Below are positions 28,367 through 35,936 of a DNA stretch of 38,323 bases, piece after piece. Source of the DNA: Anaerolineales bacterium. Lineage in GTDB: Bacteria > Chloroflexota > Anaerolineae > Anaerolineales > Villigracilaceae. The translations under genes and the position numbers were made by a program. Location of the stretch: positions 1 to 38,323 of the forward strand of contig JABWAU010000024.1 in assembly GCA_013360875.1 (NCBI GenBank), read 5' to 3'. The notes beneath the pieces were generated by a model. That model was given only the letters and a program-made list of their open reading frames with translations, ran no database searches and was not told the DNA's origin. The stretch's first letter is position 1. Every line of letters begins with the position of its first letter.

Positions 28367-31300
28367 TTAGAAAAATGGGGACACCACCACACGAAACCCC
28401 TGATTGTTGTACCTGTCCTCAGGGCTGTACCTGAGGCGGACCGCACAGCGCACGAGCCTCACATTATCGTTGAACGCGCCGCCGCGCACCACACGGAGAA
28501 TATTCTTGTTATCTATCTTTTCAAGTTTTGCCTGTGGGTCGAAGGGATATTCCTTGTATTCACTGCGCGTCCATTCCCAAACGTTGCCGCTCATGTCCTG
28601 AATTTCATAAGGGCTTTTGCCCTGCGGGAAACATCCCACCGCGCTGGTCGAGCCGATGATCCTATTGTTGTTGACTTTGTCCTGGTCGAAGTCGTCGCCC
28701 CAGGGGAAAACCCTCGGACCTATCCCCCCGTCCCCCTTCCCTACCAGGGAAGGGGGAGTGAGGGGGTTAGGTGCGCGCGCGGCTTTCTCCCATTCGGCTT
28801 CGCTGGGCAGGGTGACGATGAGATTGCCCGCTTCGATGCCGCTCCAGAATTTTTCCTGCGCTTCATTTTCGGACTTTTGGCTGGGCGCGGCAGATTTGAG
28901 TTTTTCATTCAACCACTTGCAGTATTCGAGAGAGTCGTACCACGTCACATAAACGACGGGATGGTTTGGATGCCCGCGCAGGCTGTTTTCATTGGTCGGT
29001 TTATATCCGCTTTCCTCTACAAAGGCTTTGAACTGCGCCACGGTTACCGGATAACGCGCCATGTAATAATCGGGCAAATGCAATTTGTGTTGAGGCGTTT
29101 CATTCTTATAGTAACCTTCATTGCCGCCGAATTTTTCGATCAAGTCCTGGATGTCGCTTTCCTTTGTGCCCATCAAAAATTCACCGGCGGGGATGTGGAC
29201 GAAACCAAGCAGTGGTTCTTTGGGCAATTGCCAGTTGTTTTCATCGAAGCGCGGGTCGCCGAGGCGGGCGAGGGTGTCGCCGGCAGAGGCACGCAGTTTG
29301 AGGTCGGAAGGCTTTTCATCCTCGATCAGTTTCACCAACCGCTCAGCCAATTGTTCTGCAAGGTCGGGAATGGCTTGCTGGAATTCCAACAGGGCAGAAG
29401 AGGCAAGTTCAGCGGAGGCGATCTGAATATTTTGCGCCATTGAACGATTTCTCTCGTTGGCGTTTTCATCGAGTCCGCCAAGCCTGGATAGGAGTTCTTT
29501 GGCGGGTTTGGGCGCGTTGATGTCCAGATAGCCGCAGAGCAGGAGGATCGGTTCGCGCCACCATGAATCCAAAACCTTGTCATCTTCGATGAATCGGGAA
29601 ATTCCATCTATTTCCCGCATTTGCTCGGCAAGGTAACGTCCCACAAGAAACTCCTGAAACGATAAATGCAGGAAACGAAACGCGCCGCCGCGAAAATCAA
29701 GCACGCCGCCGCGTGCGCGCGCCAGTTTGAGCAGGTCGTCAATGTGGATGGCATAGGCGGGTTCCAATATTTCACGCAGGATTTGTTCGTCCACCTCTTT
29801 GCCCTGTTTTTCGCCGCGTTGGTGCAGATGAAACGCCAGGGTTTGCAGCATCTCGCGGTGAATGGAGACTCCTCCGCCCACGCGCTTGGAAATATCCTCC
29901 GCCACCTTTTCGTCGAGAATATTTTCAGGACGAAGCATTGCGTTTACTGTTTTGTCGTACAGGTCAGCCCTTTGGTTTGGCAGGACGCGGTTGTTGGCGG
30001 CTACCACCAGCATCATCCTCACCATCAACGGACTGTCAACAAGCGGTTCCGCGTTCTCGCCGAGCCTTTTTCGTCTTTCCTGTTCGAGGCGCTGGATGCC
30101 CTCGATCAGGTCGTTTGCGCTCTTTTTGGCGCGGGTGGGCGAATTGACAAAACGATAGTTGTACGCCTTCCGCACCATGGATTCGATCTGTTCCATTTGC
30201 AGAGGCAGAACACGGATGTGTCGAAAGTCGTGTCCCAGCCTGGCAGGTCCGATGTATGCGGCGGTGCGGCTGGTGACAACCATGCGCAGATTGTCTTTTC
30301 CGGAGATCAATTTTTCAATGTCGTTTCTGACTTGAATTCGCTCATCTTCAGTAGGCACTTCGTCCAGCCCATCCAGCAGGAGAAGCACTGAGTCCTTTTC
30401 CTGCAACAGGAAGGCAAAGAAATCCGAACTGATCTCCGGTCCCACCATGTTCAAGACCAGATACTCCGAAATGAAGCCAGCCAATGTCCTTTTCTTTGCA
30501 GGCGCGTTCGCAAAATCGCGTAGATGCCTGGCATATAGATTGAGCGGGACGTAAATGGGCAGGGGATAAGGAGGCTTGATGCCGGTCTTCTTTTCTGCAA
30601 AATTCGAGTTTTCGAGCCAGCCTTGTGCCAGGCTCCATGCGATGTGTTGTAAAACGGTGGTTTTGCCGCACCCGGGTCCGCCGGTAATGATGATCCTGGT
30701 TTTATCGTCAACGAGCAACTCATCCAGTTGAATACGTCGGTTTTCAGCGCGGTCAGTCGGCTTGATACGCGTCCCTTTTTCCTTGATACGGAATTGATCT
30801 TCGATGAACTCTTCCGCCTCGCGCAATGTTTCAGCCTGTAAGGGAATGTACACTTCATCCAGCTTCAAACGAATCACCGGGCTCTCCCCCTGCTCGATGC
30901 CGCGCAATTCGATGTATTCGAAATAATCCTTTACCCATTTCAGATAATTGACAAGTTGATCTTCAAGGATTTTGGGGTCGCTGTTCTTGTCATATTGGGT
31001 GAAGTTGTTGATGGTCTGCTGGATTTGCCCTCCGTGTGTGGCGACCAGATTTTTATCGCCAGTGATGGCGGTCGAGTCTTTCATGTCCCCATCAACAACA
31101 ACGCTTCGATCTCCGGTTTGAACATGGGAAACCTTGATCTCCCCAATCGTGACAGAGACCTCTTCCGCGAACTTCAAATCCTTCGCGAGAATCCTTTTGA
31201 TCTGCTGGCGCAGGGAAGGCAGGGTGTCTTCATCCGAGGGGTCTTTTACGAATTCCTCCACGGCATCCTGCGCGGCGGGCTTGGCTTCCACTTTGGGTTT

Positions 31301-31471
31301 TAACTTTCCCCATAACTTCTCCGCGCCTTCCCAACCCTTCTCCACGAACTTCTCCCCGGCTTTTTCAAAGGCTTTCTTCGCGGCGATCTTTCCGCCTTTC
31401 ACCAAATACGGCAGGTAAGGTGCCAGCAGCGCGGCGGTCTCTGCGGCAAGTTTTGCAATGTCAATTTCCAT
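28367..31471 (-). CDS. DGR target: NACHT-type NTPase with C-terminal variable FGE/C-type lectin domain
   Basis: A 1034-aa protein. The N-terminal 100 residues are helical; residues 105-150 hold short Gly-Asp-rich beta repeats ('GDRSVVVDGDMKDSTAITGD'). The NACHT-type NTPase has Walker A 'GGPGCGKTT' (264-272) and Walker B 'VLLLLDGLDEVP' (362-373). After a helical region, an FGE-sulfatase domain of C-type lectin fold runs from about 755 to the end ('FVHIPAGEFLMGT', 'PVTVAQFKAFVEESGYKPTN', 'LPSEAEWEKAAR', 'DMSGNVWEW'). The last 40 residues are the variable repeat. STAND NTPases like this act as signal-driven switches, so the diversified tip probably senses ligands (inference). A palindromic insert adds about 18 residues at 901-918. 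GGGAGG precedes the ATG at 31471. Confidence 0.94.
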   Translation of the reverse strand: MEIDIAKLAAETAALLAPYLPYLVKGGKIAAKKAFEKAGEKFVEKGWEGAEKLWGKLKPKVEAKPAAQDAVEEFVKDPSDEDTLPSLRQQIKRILAKDLKFAEEVSVTIGEIKVSHVQTGDRSVVVDGDMKDSTAITGDKNLVATHGGQIQQTINNFTQYDKNSDPKILEDQLVNYLKWVKDYFEYIELRGIEQGESPVIRLKLDEVYIPLQAETLREAEEFIEDQFRIKEKGTRIKPTDRAENRRIQLDELLVDDKTRIIITGGPGCGKTTVLQHIAWSLAQGWLENSNFAEKKTGIKPPYPLPIYVPLNLYARHLRDFANAPAKKRTLAGFISEYLVLNMVGPEISSDFFAFLLQEKDSVLLLLDGLDEVPTEDERIQVRNDIEKLISGKDNLRMVVTSRTAAYIGPARLGHDFRHIRVLPLQMEQIESMVRKAYNYRFVNSPTRAKKSANDLIEGIQRLEQERRKRLGENAEPLVDSPLMVRMMLVVAANNRVLPNQRADLYDKTVNAMLRPENILDEKVAEDISKRVGGGVSIHREMLQTLAFHLHQRGEKQGKEVDEQILREILEPAYAIHIDDLLKLARARGGVLDFRGGAFRFLHLSFQEFLVGRYLAEQMREIDGISRFIEDDKVLDSWWREPILLLCGYLDINAPKPAKELLSRLGGLDENANERNRSMAQNIQIASAELASSALLEFQQAIPDLAEQLAERLVKLIEDEKPSDLKLRASAGDTLARLGDPRFDENNWQLPKEPLLGFVHIPAGEFLMGTKESDIQDLIEKFGGNEGYYKNETPQHKLHLPDYYMARYPVTVAQFKAFVEESGYKPTNENSLRGHPNHPVVYVTWYDSLEYCKWLNEKLKSAAPSQKSENEAQEKFWSGIEAGNLIVTLPSEAEWEKAARAPNPLTPPSLVGKGDGGIGPRVFPWGDDFDQDKVNNNRIIGSTSAVGCFPQGKSPYEIQDMSGNVWEWTRSEYKEYPFDPQAKLEKIDNKNILRVVRGGAFNDNVRLVRCAVRLRYSPEDRYNNQGFRVVVSPFF
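28379..28496 (-). other. DGR variable repeat (VR) in the FGE domain
   Basis: This is the 3' end of the target gene, residues about 992-1031 of 1034. Compared with the template, eight codons change: Asn to Asp (twice), Leu (twice), Tyr (twice) and Ser, and Glu to Val. The invariant frame 'VRGGAF', 'VRCAV' and 'NQGFRVVVS' is kept. The changed residues would lie on the ligand-facing surface of the lectin fold, as in other DGR targets. Confidence 0.96.
28719..28771. repeat. In-frame palindromic insertion in the FGE domain
   Basis: The perfect palindrome CCCCCTTCCCT-acc-AGGGAAGGGGG (28732-28756) is flanked by further arms CCTATCCCCC/GGGGGTTAGG (one mismatch). On the minus strand it encodes 'NPLTPPSLVGKGDGGIG' between 'EWEKAAR' and 'RVFPWGDD', which normally are separated by a short loop. 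Confidence 0.85.
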
Positions 31472-31481
31472 GCAAAGCCTC

Positions 31482-31541
31482 CCACTGATCACTGATCACT
31501 GATGACTAACAATCTTATAACGATTTACACTCGACCATCAA
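31482..31541 (-). promoter_or_regulatory. Putative promoter of the DGR operon inside repeats
   Basis: On the minus strand, TTGATG (31536-31541) and TATAAG (31514-31519) are 16 nt apart. The expected start is near 31508, giving a leader of about 37 nt. That leader is largely TGATCAG heptamers (31482-31505), and the -35 box lies in an 8-nt repeat run (ATGGTTCA, ATGGTTTG, ATGGTCGA). The repeats may thus form part of the promoter. Confidence 0.45.
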
Positions 31542-31584
31542 ACCATTGAACCATCGAACTACCCAACGTCCAAACCAACTCAAC

Positions 31585-33288
31585 TCACTTCAACCCCAGC
31601 ACCTCGAACACTTCCAGCGGCTGGGTCTTGCCTTTCGCAGCGACGGGGGCGATGGGCTTGACCTCCACCTCCTTTTTCACGCGGTCGTACGCCACTTTGC
31701 TGATGATGATCTGGTTCCTGGCGGAATTTTCCTGTAAACGCTTCGCCGTGTTCACGCTGTCGCTGATGGCGGTGTATTCGAGCCTGCGTTCCGTGCCGAT
31801 GAGACCCAGCACCGCGTCGCCGTAATGGATGCCCGCGCCGAAGGCGAGATGCGCCTCCTTGGGCAATTCCTTGTATAGGTTTTCCACCGCCTCGCGGATG
31901 GCAAGCGCGGCTTTGACCGCGCGCAGGGTGTGGTCCGCCTGCGGGATGGGCGCGTTGAACCATGCCATGATCGCGTCGCCCATGAACTTGTCAATGGTGC
32001 CTTCGTGCAAAAGGACCGCCTCCGCCATGGCGGCAAGGTAACGGTTGAGGATCGAAACGAGTTGCTCCGGTTCCTGCGATTCGCTGAACGAGGTGAAACC
32101 GCGCACGTCTGCGAACAGCACGGTGATGTCCGCGCGTTTGCCGCCCAGTTGCAGGCTGTTCGGGTCGAGTTGCTGGATGACGGCCGGCGAGACCATGCGC
32201 TCGAAGAGTTTGCGCTGCGCTTCGAGTTTCTTCTGCTCGGTCAGGTCGTCCAGTACGATGGCGACGCCCTGGGTCTTCTGTCCGGCGTCCTTCAGGGGGG
32301 AGAGATTCAGGCGCCACTCCACGTTGCCGCGTTCGGGCAGTTTGTGGCTGAGTTCGAGTCCCAGGATGGGTTTCTCGCTCTCGCGCACCGAATTCAAATG
32401 CTGTTGAATGTCGTTTGCAAAGGAGGGGACGATCTCATCGAGCTTCCTGCCGACGACTTCCACCGGCGCGCGTCCCAAAATGGACGCGGCGGCTCGATTA
32501 CACAGGGTGATCTGATCCTGCACGTCAGCCGTGATCACCCCCGAGACGATGGAGGCGAACACGTCGTCCATCAGGTTCTTGAGTTCGGTCACTTCCTCGA
32601 GGGTGCGTTTAAGGGAGGAGTACAAGCGCGCGTTTTCGATGGCGACCGCCGCCTGGTTCGCAAAGGCGATCAACAGATCACGGTCCGCTTCGGAAAAGAT
32701 GCCGGTGCGGATGCGGTTATCCGTGTAGATCACGCCGATCAGGTCCGTCTTGACCATCAATGGCACGCATAGGATCGAACGCAGGTTGAAGGCGATGATG
32801 CTTTCCTGCCCGCCGAAGCGCGGGTCTTCGCGCGCGTTGGTGGTCAGAACCGCCTCGCCCCCCTGGATGACGCGTTCGATGATCGTGCGGCTGATGGCGA
32901 ACTCGCTCTTGTTGATGGATTCCTGCTCCCAGTTGCGCGCGAGGCGGGTTTGCATTTCGCCGTGTTCGTCGCGAAGCATGAGGAAGCCGCGTTCGGCGCC
33001 GGTCAGGCGCACGATCGTGTCCATTACGATTTGCAGCACCTCGTCAATTTCGAGCGTCGAATTGACGACCTGCCCGATCCCTGCCAGAGCCTGCAGGTGG
33101 CTGAAACGCTGTTCGAAGGGGATCATTACTTCGCTGATGCGCGAGAGGGAATTTTCGAGTTCCTTGATTCCCTCCACCGCCTCCGGGTGACGGTTTGCGT
33201 CCAGCGAGGCGCGCAGTTTCGCGGCGCGCTGCGTTACGGATACCAGTTGATCGTTGATGGTGACGGATTTCGTTTTTGCTGTAGCCAT
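31585..33288 (-). CDS. GAF-PAS-class III adenylate cyclase
   Basis: A 567-aa cytoplasmic signalling protein. A coiled coil (about 10-60) leads to a GAF domain (about 70-220), a PAS domain (about 235-350) and a class III cyclase domain. Metal-binding Asp residues are D394 ('VLFADVRGFTSFSE') and D438 ('FMGDAIMAW'). K434 and D510 ('AISDSVNTAKRLQ') are the adenine-selecting pair, and N513 and R517 are the transition-state residues, so the product should be cAMP. The window also has CRP-like sites, which makes a cAMP-CRP link possible but unproven. GAAGGATAG precedes the ATG. It ends 114 nt before the DGR target start. Confidence 0.93.
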   Translation of the reverse strand: MATAKTKSVTINDQLVSVTQRAAKLRASLDANRHPEAVEGIKELENSLSRISEVMIPFEQRFSHLQALAGIGQVVNSTLEIDEVLQIVMDTIVRLTGAERGFLMLRDEHGEMQTRLARNWEQESINKSEFAISRTIIERVIQGGEAVLTTNAREDPRFGGQESIIAFNLRSILCVPLMVKTDLIGVIYTDNRIRTGIFSEADRDLLIAFANQAAVAIENARLYSSLKRTLEEVTELKNLMDDVFASIVSGVITADVQDQITLCNRAAASILGRAPVEVVGRKLDEIVPSFANDIQQHLNSVRESEKPILGLELSHKLPERGNVEWRLNLSPLKDAGQKTQGVAIVLDDLTEQKKLEAQRKLFERMVSPAVIQQLDPNSLQLGGKRADITVLFADVRGFTSFSESQEPEQLVSILNRYLAAMAEAVLLHEGTIDKFMGDAIMAWFNAPIPQADHTLRAVKAALAIREAVENLYKELPKEAHLAFGAGIHYGDAVLGLIGTERRLEYTAISDSVNTAKRLQENSARNQIIISKVAYDRVKKEVEVKPIAPVAAKGKTQPLEVFEVLGLK

Positions 33289-33332
33289 TATCTATCCTTC
33301 GCCCTTTCGCGGCTGGACGTGGAAAGGACAAT

Positions 33333-35678
33333 CTACGGGCTCTCGAGCGGTTTGCCTTCCAGCGCGTAGCGGACCCGTTCACGAACCGCCTGCCAACGGA
33401 GGCGCATGGCGGCGCGTTGCGCGCGGAGGACATCTGCGGTTCTGGAAGTATAAAGGGATGTTTGATGTTCGTCCAGAAGCGCGCCGATCTCTTTTTCCGC
33501 CCTGGGGAGGAGGCTCTTCAATTTTTCCGCGCGCTCGATGGGCGTGGCGTCAACGGGCATGGGTTTATCCAGCAGGCGCAGGCTGAAGTTGACGCTTTCG
33601 AACGCCCTCTCGATGGGGGAGATATTCGTCCAGCGCTCCCAGTTGAGGACCCACCTAGGTATCTGAAAGCCGCTCCGTTCGTACGCGGCGCGCAAGAAGC
33701 CCGGCGCGCGCTCAGGCACGGAGTAGCGCCGGCTGAAGTAAATTGTCAGCGCCGCGAAGGCAAGGAGAAGCGGAATCAGGTACAGGTTTGGGTTGACCGT
33801 GCGGGTTTCCGTCTGTTCGGGAGCGGCGGCGCCCTCGTCGTCCTGCAATCCCCTGAAACGCTCGCGCGGGTTTTCCGGCTCGTCCGGGATCGCCGGTTCG
33901 CGGTCGAAGAGGCCGAGGTCGTCAATGTCGTTTCGCGGCGGGAGGGGACGGGATAACACGGGCTGGTTTCCTGTGGGTTCAAATTCCACCCAGCCGACGC
34001 CGGGGAAGTACACTTCGGGCCAGGCGTGCGCGTTCTTCTGGCGGACAACGTACAGGTTCTCTTCGCCATCGCGTTCGCCTTCTGCAAACCCGACCGCCAT
34101 TCTCGCCGGGATGCCGAGCGAACGCAGCATGAGGATCTCTGCAGAGGCATAATAAACGCAATAGGCTTGTTTGTTCTCGAAGAGCATCCATTCCAGCGGG
34201 TCGCGGTTGCGCGGCGCCTGCGGGAGGGTGTCCGCGTATTCGATGTTCTCGCGCAGGTATCTTGTGATCGCCGACGCCTTGTCGTAGGGAGTGTTGTATG
34301 CGGCGGTAATCTCTTCCGCGAGTTCGACGATGCGCGGCGAAAGATCGTCGGGAATTTGCAGGTATCTGTTGACGACCCACGCGGGGTAATCCTGGCCCGC
34401 GCCTCGCAATTGACCGATATCCGGATTGTCGAGGACGGCATCCACCTGGTAGGTTTCGCCGCCGAGCAGGGACGGGTTCGCGTACCACGAGATGATCTCA
34501 CTGCCGCCGTCCGCGGGCAGCGTGCGTATGGCTCCCTGCCTGCTGAACCAGATCGGTTGCGACGGCGCATAGAGCAATGAAAACGCCAGTTCGCCGGTTT
34601 GGAAGACGAAGCGCGTCACCTCGCTCGCCTCGGGCGCGAGCGGGGCGGAGAACCTGTCTGCCGGCGAATAGTCCTCCAGCGATGATCCCGTGGTGTACCA
34701 CAGGTTTCCTTCGAAATAATCGTAGGTGCGCCCGCGCCAGTAAAAGCGCGGCGGCTTTTCTTCGCCGGGCGGTTCGGGTATTTGCACGCGGAACATGATC
34801 GTGTCGGCAAGCGGGAAGCCTCGTCCGAGCGTGAGTTCCGGTCCGTAGAATTCGCTGCTCGTTCCGCCGGCGGGGGACTCCAACGCGGAAACGGCGTTTT
34901 CCATCCGTTCCGTGAAATCGCGCCAGGGTTGCGTGAGCCTGTTCCAGGTTTGTATGGCGGCATTCACCCCGGCGGCGGAGGCGGGTGGAATCCACGAGAT
35001 CAGGATGACCAGCGCTGCGGCGATCGCCATGATGTTCGTCAGGTCGAAGTTATCGTCCGGCGAAAGGAAGACGCGCCTTTCGCGCCACACCCGTTTGTTT
35101 TCCAGGTGATGCAAACGTCCGAGCAGGAGCAGCGCCGTGAAGGCGAAGAACGCGACGAACCAGACGCGCCCCGGCGAATAATTATCGTAACTTTGTATGA
35201 CGAGCAACGCGACCGCGGAAGGCACCGCCGCCGCAAGATAATTCTGTTTTCGCACGAGTTGGAAAGCCGCCGACGCGCCGATGATCCAAAACCCCATGGT
35301 GATCAACGTGATGAAAAAGATCGGATCCTCCACTGGGCGGCGCGAGAAGAGGTCCGCATAGGAAACCAGCAGCCGCCCGCCGACGCTCAGGAATTGTTCC
35401 TCCAGCGACGCCTGCTGGTCAATCATCAGCGTCCACTGCAGCGGCAGAAAGATGAGCATGTAGATGAAGGAAAGCCAGCGCGCCAGCCTCGGGGAGAAGC
35501 GCGTGTATCCCAGCGCCGCGCCGAGGGTGAAGGCGATGTATGCCACTGTTTGTCCCAGGTACAGGAACGGGACCCAGTTTGTGACGACGAGGCGCGTCGC
35601 GGTCGTCTCGACGAGGATGAACAAAAGGACGACGGAAGCCCAATCCCACCAGCCAGAGGCGGCGGACGTTTTTTGCAT
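33333..35678 (-). CDS. TgpA-like transglutaminase-domain membrane protein
   Basis: About 781 aa. Seven or so membrane helices at the N-terminus are followed by an outward transglutaminase-like domain. The catalytic Cys is about residue 507 ('NKQAYCVYYASAEILMLRSL', then 'GIPARMAVGF') and the His is about 551 ('KNAHAWPEVYFPGVGW'). A further membrane helix and a C-terminal DUF4129-like part ('FERVNFSLRLL'-type sequence) close it. Such proteins act on cell-surface peptides; the substrate is unknown. The start is unclear: GTG at 35735 and ATGs at 35702, 35693 and 35678 are all in frame, none with a good ribosome site. 35678 is chosen because a TACACT -10 box lies 7 nt before it (leaderless). Confidence 0.86.
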   Translation of the reverse strand: MQKTSAASGWWDWASVVLLFILVETTATRLVVTNWVPFLYLGQTVAYIAFTLGAALGYTRFSPRLARWLSFIYMLIFLPLQWTLMIDQQASLEEQFLSVGGRLLVSYADLFSRRPVEDPIFFITLITMGFWIIGASAAFQLVRKQNYLAAAVPSAVALLVIQSYDNYSPGRVWFVAFFAFTALLLLGRLHHLENKRVWRERRVFLSPDDNFDLTNIMAIAAALVILISWIPPASAAGVNAAIQTWNRLTQPWRDFTERMENAVSALESPAGGTSSEFYGPELTLGRGFPLADTIMFRVQIPEPPGEEKPPRFYWRGRTYDYFEGNLWYTTGSSLEDYSPADRFSAPLAPEASEVTRFVFQTGELAFSLLYAPSQPIWFSRQGAIRTLPADGGSEIISWYANPSLLGGETYQVDAVLDNPDIGQLRGAGQDYPAWVVNRYLQIPDDLSPRIVELAEEITAAYNTPYDKASAITRYLRENIEYADTLPQAPRNRDPLEWMLFENKQAYCVYYASAEILMLRSLGIPARMAVGFAEGERDGEENLYVVRQKNAHAWPEVYFPGVGWVEFEPTGNQPVLSRPLPPRNDIDDLGLFDREPAIPDEPENPRERFRGLQDDEGAAAPEQTETRTVNPNLYLIPLLLAFAALTIYFSRRYSVPERAPGFLRAAYERSGFQIPRWVLNWERWTNISPIERAFESVNFSLRLLDKPMPVDATPIERAEKLKSLLPRAEKEIGALLDEHQTSLYTSRTADVLRAQRAAMRLRWQAVRERVRYALEGKPLESP

Positions 35679-35734
35679 TTTGGAAGTGTACATCAAATGA
35701 GACATCGCCGTCAGATTCTTTGGAGGGGTTTTCA

Positions 35735-35770
35735 CGCTTCACGCGCGACCCGGACCTGATCCTGCCCGAG
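35735..35770 (-). repeat. Conserved intergenic element, inverted copy B2
   Basis: On the minus strand, GCAGGATCAGG, a GC-rich core and GCGTGAAGCG. It points toward the transglutaminase gene and lies head-to-head with copy B at 35789-35827. Confidence 0.45.
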
Positions 35771-35788
35771 ACGCGTGCCCCGCCTCTC

Positions 35789-35827
35789 GGACGGAATCAA
35801 CCCGGGGACCGGGCGTGAAGCGGAACC
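35789..35827 (+). repeat. Conserved intergenic element, copy B
   Basis: CGGACGGAATCAACC, a CCCGG-gga-CCGGG hairpin core, then GCGTGAAGCGG. It lies upstream of the kinase promoter. 'CGGACGGRATCAACC' matches copy A at 11282 almost exactly. Confidence 0.55.
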
Positions 35828-35888
35828 GCCAGGGTTGTCATTCCGTATCAAATGAAAAGCAAGTCCAACATGTGGACGTATGCTCTGA

Positions 35889-35894
35889 TATAAT
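35889..35894 (+). promoter_or_regulatory. Extended -10 promoter of the kinase gene
   Basis: TGA-TATAAT is a perfect -10 box with the TGn extension. The start would fall near 35901, leaving a leader of about 36 nt with GGGAG at 35918-35922, unusually far (14 nt) from the ATG. Confidence 0.6.
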
Positions 35895-35936
35895 CCCAAA
35901 TCTAGCGCAATTATTACGGGAGCCTTTCATAAATCA

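Noticed and set aside
28367-31471. True formylglycine-generating enzyme (sulfatase activator).
   Set aside because: The domain is a C-terminal fusion to an NTPase and its end is rewritten by the DGR, which fits ligand binding and not catalysis on sulfatases.
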